Assembly (NCBI RefSeq): GCF_900476045.1
Contig: NZ_LS483440.1
Location: forward strand, 496,001 to 560,000
Source of the DNA: Gemella morbillorum
GTDB taxonomy: Bacteria > Bacillota > Bacilli > Staphylococcales > Gemellaceae
Length of the DNA stretch: 64,000 bases
Direction: 5' to 3'
Shown in pieces: positions 62,860 to 64,000 of the stretch (position 1 is the first letter of the stretch; each line of letters starts with the position of its first letter). A program made the translations under genes and the position numbers. The notes under the pieces are model-generated. The model did not search any database. It was given only the letters and a program-made list of their open reading frames with translations, and had not been told where the DNA came from.

Positions 62860-64000
62860 ATGGTAAAGCTAAAAGCATTTATAATATCGATAGTTTTGGT
62901 GTTGATAACCCTTTTGATATTAAATGAAACATATATAAAAAAAATAGATGATTATTACAAAGTAAAAGATAACAGTATTCGCTATAATACATCATATGAA
63001 AAATATAAAAGCTATGATATACTAACGCAAAATATAACATCAAACACATTAGTACTATTGGGGTCATCGGAATTAACAGCAACGATTAATGAAGGTTATC
63101 ATCCTAAGAAAATTTTCAACTACAATGATTTTAATATTATGCAAATTGGAGGAGGTCATTTTCAAAATATAATCCACGCCGCTACGTTAGGCTCAATTGG
63201 CAATGATGTAAAGAATAATAAAATTGTGATGATAGAATCTATTCAATGGTTTGATAATAAAAATGGAATTTTAAAAGATGCGTTTTTATCAAGAATATCG
63301 GAAGAACATGTTTACAGGACGATGGTAAATGAAAAAATTAGTCAAGAAACAAAAGAGAAATTTATTAATAGGATTATTGAATTATCAGAAACTAATAAAG
63401 AAATGCACAAAAAATTTAAAAGCTATAAAAAATATTTTCTAGATAATAAAGGGAGTTTTATAACGGGTGAACTTTTGAAATTTGATAATTATATTTATTC
63501 CTTTAAAAATAAACATAGCTTTTATGAAAAAAATTTAAAGGAAAGTTATCCTTTAGAGGGAGAAAAAACACCGGATTATAATTGGGAAGATATAAAAGAG
63601 CAGTTCACAAAAGAAGCCAAGACTAAAACAAATAATAATAAGTATGGAATTGATAATGCATATTATGAGAAATATATTAAAAATAAGTATGATAGCCTAA
63701 AAAACATTTCAAAGAATACACGCTATGATGACTCACCAGAATATAAAGACTTAGATATATTTTTATCAATAGCAAAAGATTTAGGAGTAAATTTAAAAAT
63801 TGCGATTTTTCCTCCTCATGGTAAGTGGAGTGACTATAGCGGAATAACGAGAGAGACAAGATCGGTTGTTTATACTAAGCTAAAAGATATTGCTAAAAAA
63901 TATAATATAGAAGTAATGGATTATTCTAATAAAGAATATGAATCATACTTTATGTATGACGTGATGCATTTAGGATGGAGAGGATGGATTGATTTTGAAA
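62860..64000 (+). CDS. dltD: D-alanine transfer protein DltD (3' end outside window)
   Basis: DltD hands D-alanine to lipoteichoic acid on the outer side of the membrane. The ATG at 62860 follows the dltC stop by one base, and the frame stays open to the window edge (380 codons). One N-terminal membrane helix (residues 4-22) anchors it. The SGNH-like catalytic residues are visible: Ser70 in GSSELT, and Asp367 and His370 in DVMHLGW. Only a short C-terminal part should be missing, because DltD proteins are usually about 400-430 residues. Confidence 0.94.
   Translation, partial: MVKLKAFIISIVLVLITLLILNETYIKKIDDYYKVKDNSIRYNTSYEKYKSYDILTQNITSNTLVLLGSSELTATINEGYHPKKIFNYNDFNIMQIGGGHFQNIIHAATLGSIGNDVKNNKIVMIESIQWFDNKNGILKDAFLSRISEEHVYRTMVNEKISQETKEKFINRIIELSETNKEMHKKFKSYKKYFLDNKGSFITGELLKFDNYIYSFKNKHSFYEKNLKESYPLEGEKTPDYNWEDIKEQFTKEAKTKTNNNKYGIDNAYYEKYIKNKYDSLKNISKNTRYDDSPEYKDLDIFLSIAKDLGVNLKIAIFPPHGKWSDYSGITRETRSVVYTKLKDIAKKYNIEVMDYSNKEYESYFMYDVMHLGWRGWIDFE

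Overview
The window is about 64 kb of very AT-rich chromosomal DNA from a low-GC Gram-positive bacterium (Bacillota). The gene set includes an LPXTG-type wall adhesin with a SIRK-type signal, several lipobox lipoproteins, T-box leaders, a Prp-processed L27, a dlt operon and a RexB-type nuclease. Together with the near-absence of GC-rich codons this points to a Gemella-like member of the Bacilli. The genus is an inference from gene content, not from a search.

Layout. (1) 1-4,600 is an accessory strip. It holds a tetratricopeptide gene broken by an in-frame stop, three small genes that look like immunity proteins of a polymorphic-toxin locus, membrane proteins of unknown function, and a decayed TPM-domain gene. 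(2) 4,747-7,844 carries a 1,014-residue wall-anchored adhesin. (3) 8,381-18,609 is a run of short metabolic and hypothetical genes: nadR, traX-like, a lipoprotein, a zinc-knuckle protein plus TfoX, DUF4261, a DUF1722 gene coupled to a pyrimidine-dimer glycosylase, a luciferase-like oxidoreductase, an acetyltransferase, pyrD and a PAP2 phosphatase. (4) 18,610-19,126 has no ordinary gene. It carries a complete-looking guanine riboswitch with its own promoter and two downstream terminators but nothing to regulate. (5) 19,127-28,057 holds a pentapeptide protein, truA, ecfA1-ecfA2-ecfT, tsaC, and a GT2/GT-C glycosyltransferase pair coupled to a membrane-anchored leucine-rich-repeat protein. (6) 28,113-44,525 is mostly housekeeping: T-box-thrS, cyclophilin, uracil permease, yidC, L21 leader-rplU-prp-rpmA, a Na/Pi transporter, pnp-ylbG, rsmD-coaD-murG-PAP2-yhdT-panF, a 58-residue protein and a LysM protein. 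(7) 44,531-48,564 (minus strand) is a methionine T-box operon, metN-metI-metQ plus an aminotransferase. (8) 48,791-59,841 has uppS-cdsA-rseP and sbcD-sbcC-rexB. (9) 59,941 to the end is dltA-dltB-dltC-dltD, with dltD cut by the window edge.

How the genes work together. Much of the window serves the cell envelope: undecaprenyl and phospholipid precursors (uppS, cdsA, two PAP2 proteins), peptidoglycan (murG), membrane insertion and proteolysis (yidC, rseP), glycosyl transfer, D-alanylation of teichoic acid (dlt) and surface proteins. A second theme is RNA-level control: two T-boxes, an L21 leader and a guanine riboswitch. I saw no tRNA, rRNA, CRISPR array, insertion sequence or prophage gene.
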